Assembly: GCF_000012745.1 (NCBI RefSeq)
Contig: NC_007404.1
Span: forward strand, 1,116,001-1,180,000
Reading direction: 5' to 3'
Length of the DNA stretch: 64,000 nt
From: Thiobacillus denitrificans ATCC 25259
GTDB taxonomy: Bacteria > Pseudomonadota > Gammaproteobacteria > Burkholderiales > Thiobacillaceae
The translations under genes were made by a program, and so were the position numbers. Of this stretch, positions 33,689-42,232 are shown one piece after another (within the stretch, counting starts at the first letter, position 1; each line of letters starts with the position of its first letter). Under the pieces are notes generated by a model. It had not been told where the DNA came from, made no database searches, and saw only the letters and a list, made by a program, of their open reading frames with translations.

Positions 33689-34968
33689 GTGCCGGCCGGG
33701 CTGAGCTTCCTGCGCGAGCTTGTCGCGGAGGCGAGCCCGTGGCGCCGCCTCACGCTCGCCCTGCTGATTCTCGTGCCGCTCGGCGCGCTTGCTGCCGCCT
33801 ACATCTGGTTCAATCCCCCCGCTTATCGCGTGCTGTACGGGCAGTTGTCCGATCGTGTCGGCGGCGAGGTGATTGGCGCGCTCGAACAGCTCGGCATTCC
33901 CTACCGCCTCTCCGCCGGCGACGGCCGCATCGAAGTGCCGGTCGACACTTTGCACGTCGCGCGCTATCGCCTTGCGGCGCTCGGGCTGCCGCGCTCGGAC
34001 GCCGACGTCGAGGCCGACGTCGAGCGGGCGCCGAGCTTCGGCCTGTCGTCGTTGCAGCAACAGCAACGCCAGCAGCGCGCGCTGGAACACGAGCTTGCGC
34101 GCTCGATCCAGTCGCTCGAGGCGGTCGAGCTTGCGCGCGTCCATCTCGCGCTTCCCAAGGTCTCGCCCTTCCTGCGTGACGCGCCGCGCGCCACCGCGGC
34201 GGTGCTGGTGCGTCTGCGCCCGCGTGCGCAACTGTCGACCGAGCAGGTGACGACGATCCAGACGCTGGTCGCAGCCGCGGTGCCGCGCATGAAGCGCGCC
34301 GACGTCCAGGTGCTCGACCCGCGCGGCGTCGTGCTCGGCGGCGCTGCGCCGGAAATCGAGCCCTCGCTGCGCGTGGCGCTCGAGCAGGATCTGGCGCGGC
34401 GCGCGCTCGCCGTGCTGACGCCATGGCTCGGCGCGGAGCGCGTCAGCGTGCAGGTGACGGCGACCCTCGAGGACGCCACCACGCGCGAGACCGTCGAGCG
34501 CATGCGCCGGGTAGCGGGCGAGGGACAGGCCCGGCCGCTCGAAAAGACGGTGCGTACGACGGTCGAGCCCGAAGGCCGGATCCGCCGCATCGACGCAATC
34601 GTCATCCTCGCTTTCGACGCTGCGCCGGACGAGATCCGCAAGGCCGACGAATTGGCGCGGCAGGCGTTGGGCCTGCAGCCTGCGCGCGGCGACGCCCTGA
34701 ACGTCTATGCACTGCCGCTCGCGCGCCGCCACGGCCGGCGCCGCCGGTGGTCGAGAAGCCTGCAGCCTCGCCGGTGTCGCTCGCGCTGGTCGCGGCCCTG
34801 GCCGGCGCGCTCGTCCTCGGCGGCTGGCAGTTAAGCCGGCGCAGGGTTCCGCCCGCGGCCGAGACAGCAGGCGAGGATTTCGACGCCGAGCTCGACGCCG
34901 CCCGGGCCGAAGTGCTCGCCGACCCGCGCGTCGCCGCCGACGTGATCAAGCTGTGGATGCGCGCATGA
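33689..34968 (+). CDS. fliF: Flagellar MS-ring protein FliF, compact, frameshifted in this sequence
   Basis: Together two frames encode about 425 residues. The first (33689 to about 34720) holds an N-terminal helix (LTLALLILVPLGALAAAYIW), the YscJ/FliF domain (GALEQLGIPYRLSAGDGRIE, QRALEHELARSIQSLEAVEL, ARVHLALPKVSPFLRD) and RIRRIDAIVILAFDAAPDEI. The C-terminal part (VSLALVAALAGALVLGGWQL, then AADVIKLWMRA) is in the -1 frame, so one base is missing, or a -1 shift occurs, near 34720-34740. Length is below the usual 530-580 residues because the variable periplasmic domain is very short. GTG at 33689 follows AGGAAGG. A TATAAT (33531-33536) upstream could be a -10 box. The downstream overlap with fliG is intact. 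Confidence 0.8.
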
Positions 34969-35930
34969 GCCAGGCCGGCACGCAAAAAGCCGCGGCGCTG
35001 CTGCTCGCCCTCGGCGAGGAGGCGACGGCTGCGGTGCTCCGTTACCTGAGCCCGCTCGAAGTCGGGCGGCTCGGTGCCGCGATGCGTGAGCTCGAGGTGC
35101 TGCCGCGCGAACGCGTGCGCGAAATCCTCCGTGACTACCACGCCGAAGCCGCCGAGCAGACCGGATTCGCCGCCGACACCGGGCGTTTCCTCGACGAGAC
35201 GCTGAAGCGTGCGCTGAGCCCCGAGCGCGCCCAGATGCTGCTGCAGCGTCTCGGCGCGGGCACGGCGCAGGCGCTGGAAAAACTCGCGTGGCGAGAGCCG
35301 ACCGAGATCGCCGGCCTGCTCGAAACGCAGCCGCCGCAACTGATCGCGGTCGTGTGCGCGCGTCTGCCGCGCGACGTCGCGGCCGCCGTGCTCGAACTGC
35401 TGCCGGGCAAGACGCGCGCCGACACGCTCTCGAGCCTCGCGCATAGCGACGTGCCCGACGGCGACATGCTCGGCGAGCTCGACGACTGGCTCGCGACGCT
35501 CGATCAGGGCGAGTCGGCGCAGGGCGAGGCCGCCGCGGCGCGCCTGCTCGGCCAGATGAGCCCGGGCAGCGTCGAGGCGGCGCTCAGCCAGCTCGACCAG
35601 AACGATGCAGGGCTCGCCGCGCGGCTGCGCGCACGCAACTTGGTCTTCGAAGACCTCGTGCGGCTGCCCGAGCCGGGGCGCAAGGCCTTCTTGCGCAACG
35701 TCGGCGCGCGCACGCTTCTGCATGCACTCAAGGGCAGCGACGGACGGGTGTTCGCGGCGCTCGCCGCAGTGATGAGCCCGACCGCCGCGCGGCGGATGAA
35801 GGACGATCTCGACACCCTCGGCGCCGTGCCGGTGACGGCGATCCAGGCGGCACAGGACGAGGCCGGTGCGACCTTGCGGCGACTCGTCGCCGAGGGCGCG
35901 ATCGATTACCCCGAGGAGGAGACGGTATGA
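34965..35930 (+). CDS. fliG: Flagellar motor switch protein FliG
   Basis: A 321-residue FliG homologue. The N-terminal domain that binds FliF begins GTQKAAALLLALGEEATAAV and the middle domain has EKLAWREPTEIAGLLETQPP. The C-terminal rotor domain has LVFEDLVRLPEPGRKAFLRN, TLLHALKGSDGRVFAALAAV and MSPTAARRMKDDLDTLGAVP. In typical FliG the L-x-x-L-D-D-R segment at the rotor interface is charged; here it reads RLPEPGR, an unusual change. It overlaps fliF (ATGA at 34965) and fliH. Confidence 0.9.
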   Translation: MSQAGTQKAAALLLALGEEATAAVLRYLSPLEVGRLGAAMRELEVLPRERVREILRDYHAEAAEQTGFAADTGRFLDETLKRALSPERAQMLLQRLGAGTAQALEKLAWREPTEIAGLLETQPPQLIAVVCARLPRDVAAAVLELLPGKTRADTLSSLAHSDVPDGDMLGELDDWLATLDQGESAQGEAAAARLLGQMSPGSVEAALSQLDQNDAGLAARLRARNLVFEDLVRLPEPGRKAFLRNVGARTLLHALKGSDGRVFAALAAVMSPTAARRMKDDLDTLGAVPVTAIQAAQDEAGATLRRLVAEGAIDYPEEETV

Positions 35931-36532
35931 GCCTGGGCGACAAGCCGTCGGACGACGCCACCGCCTTCGAGCAGTGGGAGGTCGTGGAGGCCGCGCCGGC
36001 GAGCCCGGCGGCTCCTGCGGTCGACCCCGAAGCCGAACTCGCGCGCCTGCGCGAGACCGCACACGCCGAAGGTTACGCGGAGGGAATGGCCGCCGGCCGC
36101 GCCGCCGGCGAGCAGGCCTGCGGGCGTATGAAGCAGCTCGTCGAAAGCTTTTCGGCGACACTCGACAACCTCGATTTCCGCCTCGCCGACATGGTGCTCG
36201 ACCTGGCGCTCGACGTCGCGCGCCAGGTCGTCGCCGGCGAACTCGCGGTGCGTCCGGAGCGCATCCTCGACGTCGTCAACCTCGCGCTCAAGCAGATGGC
36301 CGAGACCAGCCGGGAGGCGCGTCTGCTGCTGCATCCGGACGACGCCGCGCTGGTGCGGCCGCATCTCGACCAGGTGCTCGACAAGAACCGGCTGCGCATC
36401 GTCGAGGACGTGCGCATGGTGCGCGGCGGCTGCATGATCGAAACCGGACAGGGCGATCTCGACGGCACACTGCCGGCGCGCTGGCGCCAGGTCGTGCAGG
36501 TCCTCGGCTCCAATCAGAACTGGCTCGAATAG
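35927..36532 (+). CDS. fliH: Flagellar assembly protein FliH
   Basis: A 201-residue protein with a charged N-terminus, the repeated Gly pattern AEGYAEGMAAGRAAGEQ typical of FliH, and a C-terminal ADMVLDLALDVARQVVAGEL domain that binds the ATPase. FliH is a stator for the FliI ATPase in the flagellar export apparatus. It starts inside the fliG stop (ATGA at 35927) and ends directly against the element that separates it from fliI. Confidence 0.88.
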   Translation: MSLGDKPSDDATAFEQWEVVEAAPASPAAPAVDPEAELARLRETAHAEGYAEGMAAGRAAGEQACGRMKQLVESFSATLDNLDFRLADMVLDLALDVARQVVAGELAVRPERILDVVNLALKQMAETSREARLLLHPDDAALVRPHLDQVLDKNRLRIVEDVRMVRGGCMIETGQGDLDGTLPARWRQVVQVLGSNQNWLE

Positions 36533-36765
36533 TATCCTGGGAACCCCGGTTGACCGCTCTTGCTGCTAATTTGCCATCACTTTCTGAATCAGCGTCGAGA
36601 ATCTTCGATGTCCGAATCTGACGCTACGCATTCGATTGCACGACTGTCGCGCCGTCTGGCGGCGTTGCGCCTCGTTGCATGGAATGACCATGCTGCCTCG
36701 TTGCGCCTTGCCAGCCGACTCGACAGCCGCACACTCGAACGCGTCCAACCGGGGTTCTCAGGATA
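36533..36765. mobile_element. MITE-like element between fliH and fliI with 20-bp inverted ends
   Basis: TATCCTGGGAACCCCGGTTG at 36533-36552 and CAACCGGGGTTCTCAGGATA at 36746-36765 are inverted with one mismatch over 20 bases. The ends begin and finish with TA, as expected for an element that duplicates a TA target. The interior has lower GC than its neighbours. The left end touches the fliH stop codon and the right end supplies AGGA before the fliI ATG. Inside, a 52-residue frame (36608-36766, MSESDATHSIARLSRRLAAL...) ends in TAATG, coupled with fliI; its coding status is doubtful. Confidence 0.6.
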
Positions 36766-38160
36766 ATGGATCGCATCGTCCGCCTGCGCGAATACCTCGC
36801 CGACTGTCGCCGCGCCACGGGCTGGGCGACGCCGATCGCCGCGAGCGGCCGGCTCACGCGGGTGTCGGGCCTGGTCATGGAAGCCGTCGGCCTGCGCATG
36901 CCGGTAGGCAGCCAGTGCCACATCCAGATTCCGGGCGGGCAAAGCATCGAGGCCGAGGTCGCGGGCTTCGCCGGCGACCGGCTATTCATCATGCCGGCTA
37001 CCGACATCTACGGCGTGATGCCCGGCGCGCGCGTGGTGCCGGACAACCCGCTCGCCGCGCAGCCGCCGCGGCTCGGCATGCGCTACATCCCGCGCCGTCG
37101 CGCCCAGGACCGCGTGCGCCAGGTGCCGGTCGGCGACAGCCTGCTCGGACGCGTGCTTGACGGCGCGGGCCGCCCGCTCGACGGTATCGGCCCCTTGTCG
37201 CTCGAGCGCCGCGTGCCGCTCTACAGCCGGCCGATCAACCCGCTCGAGCGCGCGCCGATCCGCGAGACGCTCGACGTCGGCGTGCGCGCGATCAACGGCC
37301 TGCTGACCGTGGGACGTGGCCAGCGGCTCGGCCTCTTCGCCGGCAGCGGCGTTGGCAAGAGTGTGCTGCTCGGCATGATGGCGCGCATGACCGAGGCCGA
37401 CGTCGTCGTCGTCGGCCTGATCGGCGAGCGCGGCCGCGAAGTCAAGGAGTTCATCGACCGCATCCTCGGCGCCGAGGGCATGGCGCGCGCCGTGGTGGTC
37501 GCGGCGCCGGCCGACCATCCACCGTTGATGCGGCTCAACGGCGCGGCCTACGCGATGTCGATCGCGGAATATTTCCGCGACCAGGGCAAGCACGTACTGC
37601 TGATCATGGATTCGCTGACGAGATATGCGATGGCGCAGCGCGAGGTCGCGCTGGCGATCGGCGAGCCGCCGGCGACCAAAGGCTATCCGCCGTCGGTATT
37701 CGCCAAGCTGCCGCAGCTCGCCGAGCGCGCCGGCAATGGCCGTAGCGGCAGCGGCTCGATCACGGCGTTCTTCACCGTGCTGATGGAAGGCGACGACCAG
37801 CAGGACCCGATCGCCGACGCCGCTCGCGCGATTCTCGACGGCCACATCGTGCTCTCGCGCGACCTTGCCGACGCCGGGCATTATCCTGCGATCGACATCG
37901 AGGCCTCGATCAGCCGGGCGCAGCCCGACCTGCTGACGGAGGAGGCGCTCGAGCGTACGCGCCGATTCAAATATCTCTATTCGCGCTACATGCGCAGCCG
38001 CGATCTGCTCGCAGTCGGCGCCTACGTTCCCGGCGCCGACGTCGTGCTCGACGAGGGCGTACGGCTGTATCCCCGCATGCAGGGCTACCTGATGCAGGGC
38101 ATGCGCGAGCAGGCCTCGCTCGACGCGGCGCGCGACGGCCTCGAAGGGATACTCGGGTGA
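36766..38160 (+). CDS. fliI: Flagellum-specific export ATPase FliI
   Basis: A 464-residue F1-type ATPase of normal length. Walker A is [19 protein letters not shown], the RecA-fold Walker B region is [20 protein letters not shown], and the type III ATPase markers [20 protein letters not shown] and [20 protein letters not shown] are present. It powers unfolding and entry of export substrates. The ribosome site AGGA lies in the right end of the inserted element. The coding sequence overlaps fliJ (GTGA at 38157). Confidence 0.97.
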   Translation: MDRIVRLREYLADCRRATGWATPIAASGRLTRVSGLVMEAVGLRMPVGSQCHIQIPGGQSIEAEVAGFAGDRLFIMPATDIYGVMPGARVVPDNPLAAQPPRLGMRYIPRRRAQDRVRQVPVGDSLLGRVLDGAGRPLDGIGPLSLERRVPLYSRPINPLERAPIRETLDVGVRAINGLLTVGRGQRLGLFAGSGVGKSVLLGMMARMTEADVVVVGLIGERGREVKEFIDRILGAEGMARAVVVAAPADHPPLMRLNGAAYAMSIAEYFRDQGKHVLLIMDSLTRYAMAQREVALAIGEPPATKGYPPSVFAKLPQLAERAGNGRSGSGSITAFFTVLMEGDDQQDPIADAARAILDGHIVLSRDLADAGHYPAIDIEASISRAQPDLLTEEALERTRRFKYLYSRYMRSRDLLAVGAYVPGADVVLDEGVRLYPRMQGYLMQGMREQASLDAARDGLEGILG

Positions 38161-38606
38161 AGCCGTTCGCGCTCGCGCGCGTGTTGCAGCTGGCCGAGCG
38201 CCGCAGCGAGACGCTGGCGCGGACGGTCAAGCTCGCGCATGGCGTCTGGCTGCGCGCGCGCGGCCATCAGGTGCGGCTCCTCGCCCTGCGCGACGCCCAC
38301 ATCGGCGAACTTGCGAGCGAACTGCGTGCCGGCGTGAGCGCGGCGCAGTTGCAGCAAACCAGCCGCCTGCAGCGCGCGCAGGCCGCGAAGATGGCGGCGG
38401 CACAGGCGAGCATCGACAACGCGCACCGCGCGTGGCAAGCGCGGCTTGCCGAATGGATGGAGGTCGAGCAGAAGGTGAAGGCCTTGCGGCTGCTCGAGGC
38501 GCGCCATCGCGCCCATGCGGCAGTCCAGCAACGGCGCATCGAGCAGCGCCAGCACGACGAACTGGTCGAGCTGATCCACGGCCGCGCCGGGCGGGGGGTG
38601 CGCTGA
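38157..38606 (+). CDS. fliJ: Flagellar export protein FliJ
   Basis: A 149-residue, almost wholly helical protein: [40 protein letters not shown] and [20 protein letters not shown]-like segments (here [18 protein letters not shown]). Length, coiled-coil character and position after fliI identify FliJ, the central stalk and chaperone-escort factor of the export ATPase. GTG start in the fliI stop. Confidence 0.8.
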   Translation: MKPFALARVLQLAERRSETLARTVKLAHGVWLRARGHQVRLLALRDAHIGELASELRAGVSAAQLQQTSRLQRAQAAKMAAAQASIDNAHRAWQARLAEWMEVEQKVKALRLLEARHRAHAAVQQRRIEQRQHDELVELIHGRAGRGVR

Positions 38607-39064
38607 TGCAGCTGCTCGACCTGTCGGCCGAAGAATGTGCCTTCCTTGCCGGCCCGGCCCCCGCGCCGCCGGAAGGATTGGCGCCCCGTCTGACGCGCAG
38701 GCTGGCGGCGACCTTGAGCGCGCGCCTGCGCATGCCGGTGCAGGTGAGCGAAACCGGCGCGCCCTGTTCCGAGGTGCCCGGCCCGCTTTGGCAGCCCGAT
38801 AACACGCTCGCCGCGTTGTGGCTCACGCGTCGTCTCGGCGGCCGTCACGTCGCGGGGCGTGCCGCCGGCGTGCCGCGCGGCCTGCTGCAGACCCTCGACG
38901 AAGTTCTGGCCGAGACCTGGCTCGACGCCCCGGTCGCCGCGTTGCCGGCTTGCCTCGCCTGGCAGGTGAGCGCGGAGGCGACGCGATCCTTGCTCACGCT
39001 CGCACTGCCGAGCGATTCACGCGACATGACGCGCTGGGCGCAGGAGGTCATTCGACATGGCTAG
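38606..39064 (+). CDS. Unknown protein in flagellar operon, at fliM/fliN position
   Basis: A 152-residue protein beginning [16 protein letters not shown]. It carries APRLTRRLAATLSARLRMPV, VQVSETGAPCSEV, ALWLTRRLGGRHVAGR and a C-terminal LTLALPSDSRDMTRWAQEV. The gene starts in the fliJ stop (TGATG) and ends after the fliO start, so it is tightly coupled. In other flagellar operons this position holds fliM/fliN or fliK. A divergent SpoA-fold (FliM/FliN-like) protein is a guess from position and from the beta-rich start; I see no clear SpoA motif. Confidence 0.6.
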   Translation: MQLLDLSAEECAFLAGPAPAPPEGLAPRLTRRLAATLSARLRMPVQVSETGAPCSEVPGPLWQPDNTLAALWLTRRLGGRHVAGRAAGVPRGLLQTLDEVLAETWLDAPVAALPACLAWQVSAEATRSLLTLALPSDSRDMTRWAQEVIRHG

Positions 39065-39395
39065 ACGAACGTGCGCAGCGGCGATGCTGTTCGTGCCCGC
39101 ACAGGTGTGGGCGGCCGCCCCCGACGCGACCGGCAGCATGCTGAGTGTGTTCGTGAGCTTGGCCCTCATTCTCGGCGGCTTCGTCGCCGTCGCATGGCTG
39201 GCCCGACGCTACCTGCCCGGGATGGCCTCGCAGGGGATCGTGAAGGTGATCGGCACGACCTCGGTCGGGCCGCGCGAGCGCGTCGTCGTCGTCGAGATCG
39301 ACAATACCTGGCTGACGCTCGGCGTGGGCGGCGGCAATGTGCGATTGCTCCACACGCTGCCCAAGCCGGCGGCCGGCACGGAGTCTTCCCGATGA
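39057..39395 (+). CDS. fliO: Flagellar biosynthetic protein FliO
   Basis: A 112-residue protein with a short N-terminal hydrophobic segment, one membrane helix (MLSVFVSLALILGGFVAVAW followed by LARRYLPG) and the FliO cytoplasmic domain GIVKVIGTTSVGPRERVVVV / EIDNTWLTLGVGGGNVRLLH. FliO helps assemble the FliP ring of the export gate. It begins inside the preceding gene (39057-39064) and overlaps fliP by four bases; GGAGG lies upstream. Confidence 0.88.
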   Translation: MARRTCAAAMLFVPAQVWAAAPDATGSMLSVFVSLALILGGFVAVAWLARRYLPGMASQGIVKVIGTTSVGPRERVVVVEIDNTWLTLGVGGGNVRLLHTLPKPAAGTESSR

Positions 39396-40117
39396 GTCGC
39401 CTGCTGCTGTTGACGCTCGCTCTGAGCACGCCCGCTCTGGGCGCGGAACCGACCGTGCCGCTGCTCGCGGTGACGCCGGCCGCAGGCGGCGAGGTGATTG
39501 GCGTGCCGGCCGCGAGCCTGCCGTGGCTGCTGCTGTTTCCGTTTCTTCCGGCCTTGCTGCTCGCGTTCACCGCGTTCACCCGGATCGCGGTCGTGCTGTT
39601 CCTGTTGCGTCAGGGCATCGGCAGCCCGACGGCGCCGCCGAATCTCGTGCTGACCGGCCTCGCCGTGCTGCTGACGCTGTTCGTGATGTCGCCGGCGCTG
39701 AAGACGATCAACGCGGACGCCTACGAGCCGTATCTCGCGGGAACGCTGGCCCTCGACGAGGCCGCCGCCGAGGCGGCCGCGCCGCTCAAGCGCTTCATGC
39801 TGCATCAGACGCGTGCGGAGGATCTCGCGCTTTTCGTCGAGGACGACCCGACCGTTGATCCGAGGCGCGCGGAAACGGTTCCGCTCGCCGCGCTCGCGCC
39901 GGCCTTCCTTACGAGCGAACTGAAGACCGCGTTCCAGATCGGCTTCATGGTCGTTCTGCCGTTTCTGGTGATCGATCTTGTCGTCGCGGCCGTGCTCACC
40001 GCGCTCGGAATGATCATGCTGCCGCCGCAACTCGTTTCGCTGCCGCTCAAGCTCTTGCTGTTCGTCGCGGTCGACGGCTGGCATCTGCTGGTCGGCTCCC
40101 TCATCGGCAGCTTCTGA
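39392..40117 (+). CDS. fliP: Flagellar export gate protein FliP
   Basis: A 241-residue inner-membrane protein. Signature segments are AFTAFTRIAVVLFLLRQGIG, VLTGLAVLLTLFVMSPALKT and FLTSELKTAFQIGFMVVLPF. The C-terminal helices LVVAAVLTALGMIMLPPQL and LFVAVDGWHLLVGSLIGSF are also canonical. FliP forms the export gate with FliQ and FliR. A cleavable N-terminal signal (RLLLLTLALSTPALGA) is present, as usual. ATG at 39392 in ATGA overlap with fliO. Confidence 0.95.
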   Translation: MSRLLLLTLALSTPALGAEPTVPLLAVTPAAGGEVIGVPAASLPWLLLFPFLPALLLAFTAFTRIAVVLFLLRQGIGSPTAPPNLVLTGLAVLLTLFVMSPALKTINADAYEPYLAGTLALDEAAAEAAAPLKRFMLHQTRAEDLALFVEDDPTVDPRRAETVPLAALAPAFLTSELKTAFQIGFMVVLPFLVIDLVVAAVLTALGMIMLPPQLVSLPLKLLLFVAVDGWHLLVGSLIGSF

Positions 40118-40371
40118 TGGAAGACCTGGCCCGCGACGCGCTCTGGCTGACCGTCACGATCGCCGGCCCGCTCCTGGTCGCGGGGCTGCTCGTCGCGTTC
40201 GCCGTCAGTCTCTTCCAGGCAGCGACGCAGATTCTCGAGCCCACGCTCGCCTTCGTGCCCAAGCTCTTGATCGTCGTGCTCGTGCTCGCCGCGCTCGGCG
40301 GCTGGATGAGCGATCAGCTGGTGGAATTCGCGCGGGGCGTGCTGACGGATTTCCCGAGCCTCCTCGAATGA
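40117..40371 (+). CDS. fliQ: Flagellar export gate protein FliQ
   Basis: An 84-residue protein with two membrane helices (LTVTIAGPLLVAGLLVAFAV and LLIVVLVLAALGGWMSDQL) and the family segment QAATQILEPTLAFVPKL. It is a subunit of the export gate. Starts at the fliP stop (TGATG). Confidence 0.93.
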   Translation: MEDLARDALWLTVTIAGPLLVAGLLVAFAVSLFQAATQILEPTLAFVPKLLIVVLVLAALGGWMSDQLVEFARGVLTDFPSLLE

Positions 40372-40426
40372 CGAGCTTGCCGCGGAAAGGTGTAGCGACC
40401 CGGCTTGCGCCGAACCCGGGGCAGCG

Positions 40427-41176
40427 GTGCCACTGACCGAAGCAGCGCTTGGTGCCTGGCTCTATGGCTTCGCCCGCCTTGCGGGGTGGACGCTGCTCGA
40501 CCCGTTGACCGGTCGCCTGCCAGTCGGCCTGCGCCTGCTGCTCGCGGCGGTGCTCGCGCTGGCGCTGATGCCGGGTCAGACGCTCGCGGTGCCGCCGCCC
40601 TTTACCGCCGCCGGGCTGCTCGCGCTCGGCGTCGAGTTCGCGTGGGGCGCCGCGCTGGCCCTGTGCGTGTGGCTCGTGTTCGCGGCGGCGGCCGCCGCCC
40701 TGACCTGGACCGGGCACACCGCGACGGCGGGTCTCATGACGTTGACGGCCGAGCAGGCCGCGCCGGCCGACGCCGCGTGGCGGGCGCTGGCGGGGTGGCT
40801 CGCCGCGATGGCCTTCCTCGGCGCGAGCGGACACTTGCTCGTGGTCGACGCCCTGCGCGACAGCTTCACGGCGATGCCGCTCGCGGTCTTGCCCGAGGCC
40901 GCGGCATTGCGCGAGCTCGCCGAAGCCGGCGCCTGGCTCTTCGCGGCCGGGGTCCAACTGGCCTTGCCGCTGCTGGCGCTTGTGCTGCTCGTGCAACTCG
41001 CATTCGCCCTCGTCGCGCGGACGACGCCGGGCCTCGACCTGTTCTCGGCGGGCCTCGGCATCGCGGCTGCGGCTCTCGTGCTGGCGTGGATCTGGGCCGT
41101 GCCGCGGATCAGCCAGGGAATCGGCTCCGCCGTCGCGCAACTGGCGACCTGGATGGCCGCGCTCGCCGGGCGATGA
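40427..41176 (+). CDS. fliR: Flagellar export gate protein FliR
   Basis: A 249-residue integral-membrane protein with at least six hydrophobic stretches, starting LGAWLYGFARLAGWTLLDPL and including GLRLLLAAVLALALMPGQTL, ALGVEFAWGAALALCVWLVF and the FliR-typical AFALVARTTPGLDLFSAGL. It completes the FliPQR gate. GTG start at 40427, 55 bases after fliQ, is tentative. It is the last gene of the operon; dapA follows with its own upstream region. Confidence 0.88.
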   Translation: MPLTEAALGAWLYGFARLAGWTLLDPLTGRLPVGLRLLLAAVLALALMPGQTLAVPPPFTAAGLLALGVEFAWGAALALCVWLVFAAAAAALTWTGHTATAGLMTLTAEQAAPADAAWRALAGWLAAMAFLGASGHLLVVDALRDSFTAMPLAVLPEAAALRELAEAGAWLFAAGVQLALPLLALVLLVQLAFALVARTTPGLDLFSAGLGIAAAALVLAWIWAVPRISQGIGSAVAQLATWMAALAGR

Positions 41177-41282
41177 CGCCGGTCGCGTCACGCCCCGCGG
41201 CCAGATGGATTAGAATGTGGCGATTTATCACGGCTGTCGCCCCAAGGCGGCGCGGCAGTCCCATAACAGCGGCGGAAACAGC

Positions 41283-42173
41283 ATGGCAGAAATAAGCACG
41301 GCCAGAGGAAGCCTGGTCGCGATCGTGACCCCGATGTCGGATGACGGCGCGCTCGATCTGGGCGCGTTGCGCCGTCTGATCGACTGGCACATCGAACAGG
41401 GAACTGACGGCATCGTCATCGTCGGCACGACCGGCGAGTCGCCGACGGTCAACTTCGACGAGCACTGTCTGCTGATCCGCACCGCGGTCGAACAGGCGGG
41501 TGGACGCGTGCCGGTCATCGCAGGTACCGGTGCCAATTCGACCAGCGAGGCGATCGCGCTCACCGAATGCGCGCGCGCGGCCGGTGCCCAGGCGGGCCTC
41601 TCGGTCGTGCCCTACTACAACAAGCCGACGCAGGAAGGGCTCTACCAGCACTACCGCAAGATCGCCGAAGCGGTCGACCTGCCGCTCATCCTTTACAACG
41701 TGCCCGGGCGGACGGTGGCCGATCTCGCCAACGACACGGCGGTGCGCCTCGCGGAAGTGCCCGGCATCGTCGGCCTCAAGGACGCGACTGGCAACATGGA
41801 ACGCGCGGCCGATCTGGTGCGTCGGGTGCCGAAGGGTTTTGCTCTCTACAGCGGCGACGACGCGTCGGCGTTGCCGTTCATGTTGCTCGGCGGACACGGC
41901 GTGATCTCGGTCACGGCGAACGTCGCGCCTCGGTTGATGCACGAAATGTGCGTCGCGGCCTTCGAAGGGAATCTCGCGCGTGCGCGCGAATGCAACGACG
42001 CGCTGTTGCCGCTGCATAGCAAGCTTTTCGTCGAAGCCAATCCGATTCCGGTCAAGTGGGCGTGCGCCGAACTTGGCCTGATTCCCCCGGGCCTGCGCCT
42101 GCCGCTGACGCCGCTGTCTGGCGGACAGCACGAAGTCGTGCGCGCCGCAATGCGCCACGCCGAATTGATCTAG
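41283..42173 (+). CDS. dapA: 4-Hydroxy-tetrahydrodipicolinate synthase
   Basis: A 296-residue (beta/alpha)8 enzyme condensing pyruvate and aspartate semialdehyde in lysine and diaminopimelate synthesis. The Schiff-base lysine is in [12 protein letters not shown], the proton-relay tyrosine in [15 protein letters not shown], and the TTGESPTV loop closes the active site. The ATG at 41283 gives the canonical length; the longer frame from 41217 adds a foreign N-terminus. bamC follows 59 bases downstream, a common betaproteobacterial order. Confidence 0.96.
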   Translation: MAEISTARGSLVAIVTPMSDDGALDLGALRRLIDWHIEQGTDGIVIVGTTGESPTVNFDEHCLLIRTAVEQAGGRVPVIAGTGANSTSEAIALTECARAAGAQAGLSVVPYYNKPTQEGLYQHYRKIAEAVDLPLILYNVPGRTVADLANDTAVRLAEVPGIVGLKDATGNMERAADLVRRVPKGFALYSGDDASALPFMLLGGHGVISVTANVAPRLMHEMCVAAFEGNLARARECNDALLPLHSKLFVEANPIPVKWACAELGLIPPGLRLPLTPLSGGQHEVVRAAMRHAELI

Positions 42174-42232
42174 CGTGACGCGGCCGCGTTGCGTGCTCCA
42201 GATGTAAAACCCGCGATTTAGGACACCCTTTC

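Noticed and set aside
34707-34745. Programmed -1 ribosomal frameshift in fliF
   Set aside because: No slippery heptamer is present and the site is a GC-rich repetitive stretch, so a deletion or sequencing error is the simpler reading.
33689-41176. Non-flagellar type III secretion system
   Set aside because: FliG, FliO and a FliH-type stator are flagellar, and no secretin, needle or translocon gene is present. A flagellum-derived system remains possible.
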